Notes: a model not told the origin generated them from the sequence alone. 36,324 nucleotides of DNA from Myxococcus sp. CA023 (GCF_010998615.1 NZ_JAAEAH010000093.1:1-36324), one strand, 5' to 3'. Positions 24,204 to 34,013 are shown, numbered from the stretch's first letter. Numbers and translations are program-made.

Positions 24204-25172
24204 TCAGAGCGAGAACAGGAAGTGTCGCGGCTCCGGGACGCGCTTCACCCGCAGGATGTGACTGTGCTCCACAGGCAGCCGGGGGACGGCCTCTGGACGG
24301 GGAACGTAGAGGATGCCGGGGTCATCCTCTCGGGTGAAGACGTACTGCCCACGCGAGCCCTTACGCGTGCAGCCCACATCGAGGATGAGGTGCCGCTCGA
24401 TGTCCGCCGCATCCGTGGTGTTCCAGTTGAAGCGGGTGAGTTCCTCCACCGTTAGGCCATACATCTCCGCCACGCTCTCCAGCGTCTCTCCGTCGATGAC
24501 CCGGTGCTGGGTGACGCGTGCGAGGAAACGCGGCGCGCTGGCCACCCTCGCCCCCTGACCTCTCTTCACAGGCTTTTGCTGGGACCAGGGGCCTCCCGTC
24601 CGCACCAGCGCCAACGTGTTGTCCAGGGTGGCCCCTTCGAGGTCGGACAGGACGTGGGCGCCCCCCTTCGGAACGCCCTTCAGGTCGATGCGGCCCTCAG
24701 AATCCGTCCGAGCCTGCTGCTCAGACCGGTCGTCGAGTTGGATGCGCAACTGGATGCCGGCAATAGGCACATCGGTGGTGTCGTCCACCACCTGAAGCCG
24801 TAGCCATACCGGCTCCTCCACCGGAACAGGCACACACCCAGGCTGGGGAACGGAGAATGACGGCGAAACGGCGGCCTCGCGCGGGGGAGCCTGCGCCAGC
24901 CGAAGGACACCCGAGTCCAGAAGGAGCGCGGCCTGCCGCACGACTTCGTCCACCGGCAGCGGTGCGCGCATCCCGCTGCGGTGTCCATGGATGTAGACCA
25001 GTGATTGGAGCGCCCGCTGGTTGGATGAATCCTGCGCGAGCTGGCGCAATCTCCGCTCCAGCGCCCAGCCCCGCGCAGGAGTCACGAGCGTGTACCCGTT
25101 GGGCAGACCATCATGGAGCGCGAGGACAATGTACTCGCGCAACCCGTCTTTCAGACAAGGCTGGAGAAACAT
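24204..25172 (-). CDS. LysM-domain protein of the peptidoglycan-hydrolase module
   Basis: The product has 322 residues and no signal peptide. The N-terminal 95 residues are of unknown family. Residues about 121-195 look like a carboxypeptidase-regulatory/Ig-type beta sandwich (L-R-L-Q-V-V-D-D-T-T, then T-D-S-E-G-R-I-D-L-K-G-V-P). Residues about 221-292 are an extended LysM: H-R-V-I-D-G-E-T-L-E-S-V-A, Y-G-L-T-V-E-E-L, F-N-W, then H-L-I-L-D-V-G-C-T-R-K and D-D-P-G-I-L-Y-V-P. I recall this extended form from proteins encoded beside type VI secretion cargo. LysM binds the glycan chain, so it probably targets or tethers the enzymes encoded upstream. It starts 23 bases after the lysozyme-like gene's stop, with AGGTGA before the ATG. 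Confidence 0.82.
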   Translation of the reverse strand: MFLQPCLKDGLREYIVLALHDGLPNGYTLVTPARGWALERRLRQLAQDSSNQRALQSLVYIHGHRSGMRAPLPVDEVVRQAALLLDSGVLRLAQAPPREAAVSPSFSVPQPGCVPVPVEEPVWLRLQVVDDTTDVPIAGIQLRIQLDDRSEQQARTDSEGRIDLKGVPKGGAHVLSDLEGATLDNTLALVRTGGPWSQQKPVKRGQGARVASAPRFLARVTQHRVIDGETLESVAEMYGLTVEELTRFNWNTTDAADIERHLILDVGCTRKGSRGQYVFTREDDPGILYVPRPEAVPRLPVEHSHILRVKRVPEPRHFLFSL

Positions 25173-25195
25173 GCTGTCACCTGAAGGAGACGTCT

Positions 25196-27745
25196 CTATT
25201 TGCGGAACTTCTGGCCTTCACGAAGGTGCCGCTCCACCGGAACCAAGATGTCTGCCTTGGTGATGAAGCCCTTGCCGCCGCGGTCCAACCCCTTGTTGGG
25301 CTCGTAGCCCCTCGACCCCTTGGCGTAACAGACGAAGGACGCGTCCTTGCCGAGCGCTTCTGGACAGAGGATGCACGCGTAGACATCACCCAGATTGTCT
25401 AGAGGCAGCTTCGACCGCGCCTTCCACATGCGGAAGTACTTGGCGACGTAGTCGAGTTGCTCGACAGCGCTCATCCGCACCAGTGCGGACAGCTTGATGT
25501 CGAGCGCATCTCTTCCTTCGTTGATGACCGTGAACTGAATGAGACCGAAAGCCTGATGCCCAGCCCGGTTCGGTGTATCGGCCCGGAAGGCATTTCCTGT
25601 TTCAAAAGCCATGCACGCCATCAAATCATCGGCATTCATCTCCAGTTGCTCGGCGATGATCAGCACCTTCCTCCGGAACGCCTCCGTCACATTCGGGTGG
25701 CTGCCGTAGATGAGCGTGCCTTCGATGCGGCGCGGTGTTCCCTCCAGGTCCAGGTGGATGGCAGGAAGCACGCTGGAGTGGTTGGCATTCGCCCGCTCCA
25801 CCAGGCGCGCTTCAATCCGGAACCGGCCCTTGCGCCGCATCCGCTCGACGAGCGCCGGCTCCCGGAGACGCGCCACCACCCGTCCACGAGCGTCGCATTG
25901 CCCCACCGCCCCCTTCGCGACCTCATACCGGAAGGGCACGGCACCGAAGACAACGGGCTCCGCGACGTCAGCGAAGAACTCATACAGGCGGAATTCGATG
26001 CCATCCCCCTCCTTTCCGTTGGGAATGTGGAGGGCCTGACAGCGGACTTCCAGGATGGACGTATCATCCGTGAGCTGGACGAACTCGGCGCGAAGTCCCT
26101 GGAGCTGGGGAACGCCTGGGTACTCCACCGAGAAGGCCGGTGGCGCTGCCACCAATTCGTCCCAGAGCCGCGCATCCGGTTTTGAGACTCGCCCCTGGAT
26201 GAAGACCTTCTGGCGGATTCGAGGATCGTCGAATCGAACGAGCGCCTCGTAGTAACGAGGATTCCCATCGAGGGGCCGCGCATCCAACCGAAGCACCTCG
26301 GTCTCCCGAGAGGCCATTGGCTCCACGGGCCTCTGGTCGTCGCAGATCGAAAAGACAGGTGAGGCCTCACGCCAGTAGTCGAGATCCCCGATGACCTTCA
26401 CGGTGATGAGCAGGTGGTTGTCGCGAGCCCCCAGCCAGACGTCCCCGAAGCGAGGCATGCGCGAAGGCCGGACCGCCAACTCCTTGGAGGCCAGTGCCGT
26501 CACCAGCTCCTGGCGCACCCGGTCCTGCTTCTGTCGCGCGGGAGCCCTGGCCGACGTTGGGGCCTCCAGCCACAGGTCCTCGTCCTCGAACGCGAGAAAT
26601 TGCGTCTCATCGAAGTCCAGCACCGAGCGGATGGGCACGTATTCATCGGTCCCCGTCAACGAGCGCGGAATCCGCAACAAGGCGAAGCTCTTCCGGTGCA
26701 GCCAGTCCTCAGCGTCGATGAACTGCCGTAGGAACAGGCCCCTCTCGTTGGCGTTCACCAACACCGGCCGCGAGACGGGGTCCATCAGAGTGAAGGACAG
26801 GGCCTCTCCTCGCGTCTGAGCCTCGTACCGCCAGTGGGTCAACTCCAGGGGGAGCTCGAAATCCGGGTCCAGATGATCCACCGTCGCGGTGACCGCGTGG
26901 TGCTTGAATTCGAACCCGGTCAGTTTCGGCTTCGGGCACACGCATGCCCTTGGCTGCTCCCACACCACGTAGGGCCGCGCCTCCCCCTCGATGTCTCGGA
27001 GCACTTCGAGCCGCAGGTCGAAGGCGTACTCGCCCTGAATGGGCTCACGCCATGGCAACCGGAGACCGTCCCCACTCCAGGCGCAGCCAACTCGCCAGTC
27101 CTTCGCGCCCAAGTCGGAAGAGCCCCATTCCAGCGCGGCATAGCGCTGCTCCTCTGGAGCCATCCTCGGCGCCACGCCACGCTTCGGCTCCACGGAGTGG
27201 TAGATGGAGAGCCGAAGCGTCGCGCCGATGAAACGTGCATCCATGTCCGGCTTCAAGTGGAACCGCCGGCCAAACAGGACAGGGACGCTCAGGTCGAGTC
27301 CTCTGAGCCCCAGGGGGATGTCGAACTCAAAGGGCTTTTCGAGGCAGCATTCCTGCGCGAAGGGGAAGTCAGGAACGACGGTCATCTCCGCGTGGCCCCG
27401 GCCGAAGAAGCTCGCCTCGTAGATGTCCGCCTCGAACTCCAAGGTGCATGACCTGCCATTGACACGCAGTGGGACGTTGACCAGCGTGTACTCCCGCGCT
27501 GGCATCCCACGCGCGTGCGTCTTGATCAGAACGCTGCAGACCGTGTCTGCCGGCAGGTTCTTGTGCGTTCCCTCCAGGATGAAGGCAATCCTGTCCTGTT
27601 TGGCCCGGTGGCTCCTTAGGGAGAGCTTGAGTTCCGTTGGGACCACCGCGACGAGATAGAAGACGCCCTCGGCTCCCGGTTCACGCCGAAGCTCGAAGCG
27701 CTCGCCGCCAGCATGTGACTGTGAAGCAACGGCTGTGTCCGCCAT
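25196..27745 (-). CDS. Large protein with C-terminal lysozyme-like glycosidase domain
   Basis: ATG 27745 overlaps the upstream stop by one base (TGATG), which I prefer to the in-frame start at 27814. The product has 849 residues and no signal peptide. Residues 1 to about 690 are beta-rich with many short strands and no family I can name. The end (about 695-849) resembles a lysozyme/transglycosylase domain: M-A-C-M-A-F-E-T-G with likely catalytic Glu715, G-L-I-Q-F-T, M-S-A-V-E-Q-L-D-Y-V-A-K-Y-F, D-V-Y-A-C-I-L-C-P, then a degenerate EF-hand-like G-L-D-R-G-G-K-G-F-I-T-K-A-D. It should cut the glycan strand of peptidoglycan. It is coupled to a giant peptidase gene upstream and a LysM gene downstream. 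The long N-terminal part may be a delivery or scaffold region. Confidence 0.82.
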   Translation of the reverse strand: MADTAVASQSHAGGERFELRREPGAEGVFYLVAVVPTELKLSLRSHRAKQDRIAFILEGTHKNLPADTVCSVLIKTHARGMPAREYTLVNVPLRVNGRSCTLEFEADIYEASFFGRGHAEMTVVPDFPFAQECCLEKPFEFDIPLGLRGLDLSVPVLFGRRFHLKPDMDARFIGATLRLSIYHSVEPKRGVAPRMAPEEQRYAALEWGSSDLGAKDWRVGCAWSGDGLRLPWREPIQGEYAFDLRLEVLRDIEGEARPYVVWEQPRACVCPKPKLTGFEFKHHAVTATVDHLDPDFELPLELTHWRYEAQTRGEALSFTLMDPVSRPVLVNANERGLFLRQFIDAEDWLHRKSFALLRIPRSLTGTDEYVPIRSVLDFDETQFLAFEDEDLWLEAPTSARAPARQKQDRVRQELVTALASKELAVRPSRMPRFGDVWLGARDNHLLITVKVIGDLDYWREASPVFSICDDQRPVEPMASRETEVLRLDARPLDGNPRYYEALVRFDDPRIRQKVFIQGRVSKPDARLWDELVAAPPAFSVEYPGVPQLQGLRAEFVQLTDDTSILEVRCQALHIPNGKEGDGIEFRLYEFFADVAEPVVFGAVPFRYEVAKGAVGQCDARGRVVARLREPALVERMRRKGRFRIEARLVERANANHSSVLPAIHLDLEGTPRRIEGTLIYGSHPNVTEAFRRKVLIIAEQLEMNADDLMACMAFETGNAFRADTPNRAGHQAFGLIQFTVINEGRDALDIKLSALVRMSAVEQLDYVAKYFRMWKARSKLPLDNLGDVYACILCPEALGKDASFVCYAKGSRGYEPNKGLDRGGKGFITKADILVPVERHLREGQKFRK

Positions 27746-30700
27746 CACCCTTCCCCCTTCATGGGCACGGCCCCCAGGTCGTCTGACCACCACCACAGAT
27801 TGGGGCGAATCCACACGTCGTCGTGTACTCGGGGCACGATCCGCTCGGGCAACGAGAGATTCAGCTCCCGAGCCAGATCCGCGTCGTTCTCATGAATCGG
27901 GACGACACGGAGCACGTATTCCCTGGCGCCCTCCAACGCGGCCTCGACGTCATTGAGATCCACGTCCGCATGGAGCGCCCCTTCCACATCCGTCAGACCG
28001 TGCCCTTGGCGTTCCGGTTTGTAGACAACGCTGCCCTTCTTGAGCTTCAGCCGAAGCCCGGGCGGATCGCCTGGCAGCGACGGACTGGCGAGTTCCAATC
28101 GGAAGGGTCTGCTCACCGGGACGGCCTCCGTCATGACGGCGACCTTCAGGCTGAAGGCATCATGGTAGTGAGACCGAGCTTCGAACCTGGCGTTGCGCTG
28201 CATGGTGTAAGCACGGCCCTTCGCTGGCTGGACGTCGATCCGTTCGTGCCCCAGGGGCACATGCTTGTTCACCACCTCGGCGGTCGGGATGAGAATTCGC
28301 CCCTGAACCTGCGCATCCTCGAACCCGAAGGTCCGCACCACGCACCCATTCTGAATGACGGACTGACGTGCGGCGGCTTCATCAAGGGAACTGTGGCCCA
28401 CCTTGATGATGGGTCGAGCCTTCTCCCAGAAGGTCCGATTCCCACCCAGCAACCGCGAGGAAAGCTGAATCCCCCGGGCGGTGACGAAGACCTTGGGCGC
28501 TTCAAGCGAAGGGATGTGAAGGACCTCCGACACCTCGGTGGACCACACCTCCAGCGCCCCCGCTTTGGCGCCGCTCCGCAGCGCGTCGAGCGCCACAGGT
28601 TCACACCGGATCCCCAGCGTATCCGCCGTCACCAGACGCGAGTCCCGCGCGCTTCCCCCGTTCGGGAAGAACGCGCCGAACTTCACATGGACCTCATGGG
28701 TACTTGGGATGCCCTTCCGCAGCTCCGAGAAAGCCGCGCTGGCGTCGAACCGGATGACAAGTTCACCAGGATGACGTCCCTCCGCTGGTGCTGGGACTCG
28801 AACGCGAATCGCCCCCTTGGCCGCGTCCTCCAAGGCGGTGAACCAGCCATCCTCTCGAACCTTCTCGGCGGCCTCCTTCAACCACCGGGCATTCGTGGCC
28901 GTGAGTACGATGGACAATCCGTCCTCGGCCAGCGCGGACAACGCCAGCAACTGCTTCTCTGAATACGCGCACTGGACACGCTCCACCGCCTCCACGAGCG
29001 CCCAGGCCAACGGAGGCTCTGTCTTGGAAGCAGCGGCCTTCAAGAAGGCGCGGTAGGTGAAGTGCCGTGTCACATACGATTCCAGCTTCTTGAGCGCCCC
29101 CTTCTGAATGAAGCCGTCAACGACGCGGAGCCCAGAGGCATCATTGAACGCCGAGTCCTCCCGCCCCTGTACGGGGATGGCCACACGGGCCAACTCGAAC
29201 GCAGGTGCCTCCGGGTGCAGCCCTTCCTGTTTCGTGGCCTTCGCCCATGCGCTCAGCAGCACCCAACCCCGAAGGAGCTTTGGGCAGTTCTCCCTGAAGG
29301 GAATACGCCAGGAGAACGTTCCATCCTTGTGAGACTCGGGAGCGTAACGAGCCGAGGAAACAACCTGGCTCCCTGGAACCTCCGCCGACTCGCGCCCATC
29401 CAGCAACACCGGCGGGAGCACCTCCAATGTCGCGGCTCCCACGAGCCGGGCACCCGGCATGTCGAGCGTGCAGGCCCCCCAGCCCGGCAACTCCACCTGC
29501 GCGAAGAAAGCACCATCGGTGCAACTTCCGCTCGCGAGGAAGCAGCGGGTGCCCTCATGCAGCACACGCAGTTCCACCTCGTCGTCTCCGCTCCCGCGCA
29601 CCACGGCCCCCACGTCCAGGAGTTCCCCCACCCGGTATGAGACATGAGCGCTTCGTGCCGGGAGCCACCCCACCGCGAGCACGTCCTTCGAGTTGCTCGG
29701 GCGCCAGGCCGGCAGGTCCGAGAACCGGACGAGGCCATGCCGAACCATGAGCATCAGGAGCCAGGCGAAGGTGACTGGGTGCGGGTTGTCGACCAGCCCC
29801 TTTGCAGGCAATTGGTCGACGTCAGGCGCCGCTGCGAAGAGCGCCTTCTTGGCACCGTTGTCCCCCACAGGCCCGAGGAAGGGCACTTCCTCCGGGTGGG
29901 CCCAGAATCCGACTGCCTCCGCGTAGCGTCCCAGCAGCCTCTTCGCCTCGTCCGGCTGCTGGATGTCGGCGATCTGGCTCCCCATTCGAAGCTGACCGTG
30001 AATCTCCAGATGCTTCAACACCTGAACAACGATGCTCTCCGGCAACCACTCGTTCAGGTGCCTGAGCACCACGTTTCGCCAACGGACGGATGCCAGCCTC
30101 TTGAAGTGCTGAAGCTCCTGCTCGAGTGCATCCTGAGCACCGCCGCCCACCTGCAGCAGAAAGCCGGAGCCGTCGGCCGGCTCCACGAAGATTCGTCGAG
30201 CCCCAGCCGGCAAGCGCACGTTGAGACGGCTCTGTTTTCCATCGTAAGCGACGTACCGTTCGCCCAAGGGAGGCTCGAAGGTCAGCTTGAGCCAGTAGGT
30301 CCCTTCAGGGAGCGCGTCCTTGTAGTTGGTGATGACAAGCTCCGCGGGAAACGAAGGCTCGCCTGCATCACCAGGCGCATCATCGGACGAGAACGCGAGC
30401 GCTCGAGGTGAGCGAAGAATCTCCTTGAGCGCGCCGTGGTGATACGTCTGCTCGAAGCGAGCGAGGCACTCCTCTTCTGGGTTCCCCGCAGCGTGAATCG
30501 ACTTGGGCGCCAGTTTCATCAGCGCGTCGAGTTCTCCCTTCGACGGGTCGAAGAAGTTGTTCTGGTCCGCCTCCTCGAAGACCTTGAAAAAGTCTCCCAG
30601 GCCCAGCGAGTCCTTTGCGAAGTCGAGGAAGGCCTTGAGCTGCCCTGGCTCGGATGGCGCCAGGATTTCCCAGTGGACGAAGCCATCCCCAATGGCCTTG

Positions 30701-32718
30701 CTCCTGCTGTCGACGTAGCCAAGCACCGCGCCAGCCTCCAGCTTGAGCAAGGGGTGGCGGAGCGTCACCATCCGCCCCTCGCGCAGTGCTTCATGAATAC
30801 CCGTCAGGTCCTGGTCCGCCGGCCTCCAGAGCGCCCGGACATCATCCCCCTGTGCCTCTCCCAGGCGTAGTGTCTCGGGCACGCCCAATCCCGTCCCCAC
30901 GACGGAGTAGCTTCCCCCCTTCTTCTCGACGACGTCCGCTCCCGCCTCCGGCAGGGCCTCCTGCAACCACCGTGTCTGGCGAAACGCCTCATGCGCCGGA
31001 TCAACCACCGTCAGCGCGCCGTGGCGCCGCACGAGCAACTTCAACCAGTCCACGTTCCGGTATGTGTCCGGGTCCTTCCAGTCCGGAGGAACGAGGTGCA
31101 TGTAGAGGCTGTAGAACGTAAAACGCCGCGGCGGCTGGCCCTCCGTCTTCGCTGCCTCTTCGACATCGTGCCGGACGAGGACGAAGGAGTTGTGGTTGCC
31201 CGTGAATTCCCGGGCCAACTCGTGCGCCTCGGGTCCATCCTCGACACGCTCCTTTTCTTCGAGGGGAGCAGGCAGGCCATGGGCCAATCGGACGGCCACC
31301 ACGTAACCCGGGGCAAAGCAACGAACCTCTCGCACGCCGGACCTGGCTGCGGAGTTCGTCGTCCCCTCTCGCGCCGAGAAATGCGACGCAGGCAGATGGA
31401 TTCCCGAATGAAGATTCCGGCGCATTCCCAATGGGAAGAGCCCACCGGGCGGCATCTCCGTCTCCGTGAGGGCGTAGCAGTTGATGGGCCGGAAGCGGGT
31501 ATCCCCGTGGTCGAACGGATACGCGACCGTGCGCATCACGTTGGTTTCAAGAAAACCAGACGGGACGACGGTGGGACGGAGCGAGTAGAGAAAGGCCCCG
31601 CCCTTGTGCTGAGCGTGACGGTAGTCCATGAACAAGTCGTCTGGCACCGTGCTGTAGGTATTCTCCTCGAAGAGCTTCCGGGCACGAATCAGGACCACCG
31701 ACGCCTGTGCTGTCTCCCAGTCCCCTCTTCTTACTCGAAGAAGGTCGTGCTCGCCCGAGATGCGCTTTTTTGAGAGCGCATCAAGGTCCGTTCCATCCCT
31801 CGCTCCCGGATCTGGGGGAAAGAATAGACTGCCGCCTTTTTTATCGCTGATCTTGTTGTTCTGCGTCGCCGGATCAGCAACCACCAGCCAGAGATGTCGT
31901 CCGGAGGCATCTGCCAGCCAGGCGAATCCAACAATCAGGACAAGATGAATGGGGGACGCCCTCTGCGCGGAGAATCCCGAGTAGAATATGACCGGATTAT
32001 TGGCGGCAAGCGACTTGAGAATCAGCGACAGTCTCTCTTCAATGAGATGTGGATCGTTCGCAATTCTCGCCGCCAGACTTCGCCGCCCTTCGGTCGAATA
32101 CGGCAGCACATGGGAGTAAGACATGCCAAGAACCTTGGATGCGCTGTAGTCACGCACCGCCTGATCAAGCCTGCCATCCCCTACAAACTCAGGAGGCGCC
32201 ACTCTGGAGTTCGCGCTTGCATTGGGGTCTTGGCTTGAGACCGCATATCCATCTAAATTCGCATTGAATGGAGCAGCCGTGGGTTTCGTGTGAAACGCCC
32301 GCTGTCCACCAGGATATCGCAGATCCACGAACTGACCTGGCACGCCTCCGTCCCAATGAGTCACGAAACGGGAGGAAAAGTCTCCCCCTTGCACCACTTG
32401 ATAGTAGTTATAGGCCATCACACTGGCCGTCCGACCACACCAATCACTCGGACCCTTTGGATAATGCTGTCCGAGCAATGGAACCTTCAAGATATGGTAT
32501 TCATCCAGCGCTGACAGCAACTGAGCTGGGACCTCGTAGTCCCACAGAACTGGATATCGATTTCGCTGAGACACAACGCTCTCCCCCATGAGTGCGTTCA
32601 GCCATTCAATCCCGGCCCCCCCTAGCGTACCGGCCGAGTTACCCGTCCCGAAGATCGTGGCATCTACTGGAAGCTGAGACGCCCCTGCTCTAGGGACCAC
32701 CTTCCACGCACGGCTCAC
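27745..32718 (-). CDS. Giant protein with C39-like cysteine peptidase and divergent M23-like domain
   Basis: The product has 1657 residues and no signal peptide. Residues about 50-345 look like a papain/C39-type peptidase: Cys94 in D-W-C-G-R-T-A-S, His258 in P-I-H-L-V-L-I-V-G, Asp282 in V-A-D-P-A. Residues about 395-690 resemble an M23 (LytM) peptidase: H-S-G-I-H at 437-441, F-Y-S-L-Y-M-H-L with His541, and V-H-W-E with His682. The usual HxxxD aspartate is His441 and the first His of HxH is Phe680. Residues 690-1657 are unassigned, mixed helical then beta-rich. The GTG start at 32718 overlaps the SH3b gene by 29 bases and lacks a good ribosome site, so the true start may be a little downstream. 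DNA coding the first about 320 residues is visibly A/T-richer. I infer a peptidoglycan-attacking effector. Confidence 0.78.
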   Translation of the reverse strand: MSRAWKVVPRAGASQLPVDATIFGTGNSAGTLGGAGIEWLNALMGESVVSQRNRYPVLWDYEVPAQLLSALDEYHILKVPLLGQHYPKGPSDWCGRTASVMAYNYYQVVQGGDFSSRFVTHWDGGVPGQFVDLRYPGGQRAFHTKPTAAPFNANLDGYAVSSQDPNASANSRVAPPEFVGDGRLDQAVRDYSASKVLGMSYSHVLPYSTEGRRSLAARIANDPHLIEERLSLILKSLAANNPVIFYSGFSAQRASPIHLVLIVGFAWLADASGRHLWLVVADPATQNNKISDKKGGSLFFPPDPGARDGTDLDALSKKRISGEHDLLRVRRGDWETAQASVVLIRARKLFEENTYSTVPDDLFMDYRHAQHKGGAFLYSLRPTVVPSGFLETNVMRTVAYPFDHGDTRFRPINCYALTETEMPPGGLFPLGMRRNLHSGIHLPASHFSAREGTTNSAARSGVREVRCFAPGYVVAVRLAHGLPAPLEEKERVEDGPEAHELAREFTGNHNSFVLVRHDVEEAAKTEGQPPRRFTFYSLYMHLVPPDWKDPDTYRNVDWLKLLVRRHGALTVVDPAHEAFRQTRWLQEALPEAGADVVEKKGGSYSVVGTGLGVPETLRLGEAQGDDVRALWRPADQDLTGIHEALREGRMVTLRHPLLKLEAGAVLGYVDSRSKAIGDGFVHWEILAPSEPGQLKAFLDFAKDSLGLGDFFKVFEEADQNNFFDPSKGELDALMKLAPKSIHAAGNPEEECLARFEQTYHHGALKEILRSPRALAFSSDDAPGDAGEPSFPAELVITNYKDALPEGTYWLKLTFEPPLGERYVAYDGKQSRLNVRLPAGARRIFVEPADGSGFLLQVGGGAQDALEQELQHFKRLASVRWRNVVLRHLNEWLPESIVVQVLKHLEIHGQLRMGSQIADIQQPDEAKRLLGRYAEAVGFWAHPEEVPFLGPVGDNGAKKALFAAAPDVDQLPAKGLVDNPHPVTFAWLLMLMVRHGLVRFSDLPAWRPSNSKDVLAVGWLPARSAHVSYRVGELLDVGAVVRGSGDDEVELRVLHEGTRCFLASGSCTDGAFFAQVELPGWGACTLDMPGARLVGAATLEVLPPVLLDGRESAEVPGSQVVSSARYAPESHKDGTFSWRIPFRENCPKLLRGWVLLSAWAKATKQEGLHPEAPAFELARVAIPVQGREDSAFNDASGLRVVDGFIQKGALKKLESYVTRHFTYRAFLKAAASKTEPPLAWALVEAVERVQCAYSEKQLLALSALAEDGLSIVLTATNARWLKEAAEKVREDGWFTALEDAAKGAIRVRVPAPAEGRHPGELVIRFDASAAFSELRKGIPSTHEVHVKFGAFFPNGGSARDSRLVTADTLGIRCEPVALDALRSGAKAGALEVWSTEVSEVLHIPSLEAPKVFVTARGIQLSSRLLGGNRTFWEKARPIIKVGHSSLDEAAARQSVIQNGCVVRTFGFEDAQVQGRILIPTAEVVNKHVPLGHERIDVQPAKGRAYTMQRNARFEARSHYHDAFSLKVAVMTEAVPVSRPFRLELASPSLPGDPPGLRLKLKKGSVVYKPERQGHGLTDVEGALHADVDLNDVEAALEGAREYVLRVVPIHENDADLARELNLSLPERIVPRVHDDVWIRPNLWWWSDDLGAVPMKGEG

Positions 32719-33841
32719 CTGTGTCTGGATATTTCGACAGTGCGTGTGTGTAGGCCGTCTTCCCTAGGAATGCGATGTCTCCACCGGGTTCAGGCAGTTT
32801 GAAGAGTTCTTGCCTCTTGTGCCGCCCGTAGAAGTCTTCGAGCGTCAATTCAAGGCTGTTCTCCCTCTTCGACGCAGCCGTCATCCAATACCGCTCCAGC
32901 GCGCCCCCCTCCCCCTCAATCACGACGAGCACTCGCCCATGAATGTCTCGCCTCAACATCAGCATGTAGGGCCTTTTCAGACAAGAGTTCCACTGAACCC
33001 GTGGAATGCCATCCACATCCTCCAGTGATATCAGCGCCCACTCAGAGGAGAGGCTGGAGACGTTCGACATCGAATTCTCATCCAGGACATATCGCCCCAG
33101 CGCTGGCCACAGCTCGGCATCCGAAGGCATGGCGATGCCTGAAAAAAGAGCACCATCCAGAATCTGGGCCGATGAAGAAGCGACCTGTTCCAGAACCTCG
33201 CCCTGGACGTGGGCCTCCTGCGTCTTGTCGAAGTGCTTGTTGTCGAATCGGAACCGACCCCGGTAGACCGTCAAGGTCTCCGCCGTGCCAAACGCGATGA
33301 CAAACAGATTCTTCTTCGTCTCGGCCCGAACCTTGACGCCGTCGACGAAGAGCGCGCTCGTCCCCCGGAGGCACCGAGCCGGATCATTCACCGTGCAGTC
33401 AAACTCGAACGGCCTCCGCAGACTCGGTTTCTTCAGCCGCGCGACGGCCTCCAGGTTGCGCTCGAAGAACAACGTCGCCAGTTCCTTCTGGAGGCCGGCG
33501 TCCTCCGGAGCCAGCGTGGCGGCACGCAGGGCGCTCTCCTCTCGCTGTAGCAACATCCTCTTCGGGTCCTTGGCCTCCGCGGCGAGCTTCTCCACCGACG
33601 GCTTCTCGGGGCCCAGAAGCGCCCCCACCACGAAGCCTTCCGCCTCTCCGCAGCGCACCCGGGCCCAGCCCCCCTCAAGAGACTCCAGCGTTCGGCACTC
33701 CGTCCCGATGGGCAGCTTCTGGAGGACCTCCGCCGTCTTGCAGGCTTCCTTCCGCAGATTCACCGAGGAACCCAGCACGTATGCCGGCGGCGGCTCTCCC
33801 CCTGCGGCGGCCACCAGCAGACCTAGCAGCATCGTCTTCAT
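32690..33841 (-). CDS. Secreted SH3b-domain protein
   Basis: ATG 33841 begins a short hydrophobic signal (M-L-L-G-L-L-V-A-A-A-G-G) and has GGAGGGG upstream; the frame's 16-residue extension would hide this signal. The product has 383 residues. A bacterial SH3 domain spans about 20-78 (Y-V-L-G-S-S-V-N-L-R, V-L-Q-K-L-P-I-G-T-E-C, W-A-R-V-R-C, G-F-V-V-G). The remaining 300 residues are unassigned, with several cysteines, fitting the periplasm or outer membrane. SH3b domains often bind peptidoglycan peptides. It is the first gene of the minus-strand module and overlaps the giant peptidase gene by 29 bases. A wall-targeting subunit or a periplasmic immunity protein are both plausible; the sequence does not decide. 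Confidence 0.8.
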   Translation of the reverse strand: MKTMLLGLLVAAAGGEPPPAYVLGSSVNLRKEACKTAEVLQKLPIGTECRTLESLEGGWARVRCGEAEGFVVGALLGPEKPSVEKLAAEAKDPKRMLLQREESALRAATLAPEDAGLQKELATLFFERNLEAVARLKKPSLRRPFEFDCTVNDPARCLRGTSALFVDGVKVRAETKKNLFVIAFGTAETLTVYRGRFRFDNKHFDKTQEAHVQGEVLEQVASSSAQILDGALFSGIAMPSDAELWPALGRYVLDENSMSNVSSLSSEWALISLEDVDGIPRVQWNSCLKRPYMLMLRRDIHGRVLVVIEGEGGALERYWMTAASKRENSLELTLEDFYGRHKRQELFKLPEPGGDIAFLGKTAYTHALSKYPDTGEPCVEGGP

Positions 33842-34013
33842 GCCCTGTACCCCTCCCCCTCTGTTGAAGACACTCGCATGCCAGTCCAACGCAGATTCAT
33901 GAGAGGCTGTTCAACTCGGTGAGTCGAATAAGACCGCGACGTGGGCTTCCACACCACCCCATCAACAAGGGAGACTACGCAGTGACGCTCCTTTCTTGGG
34001 CGTTTCAAGCACC

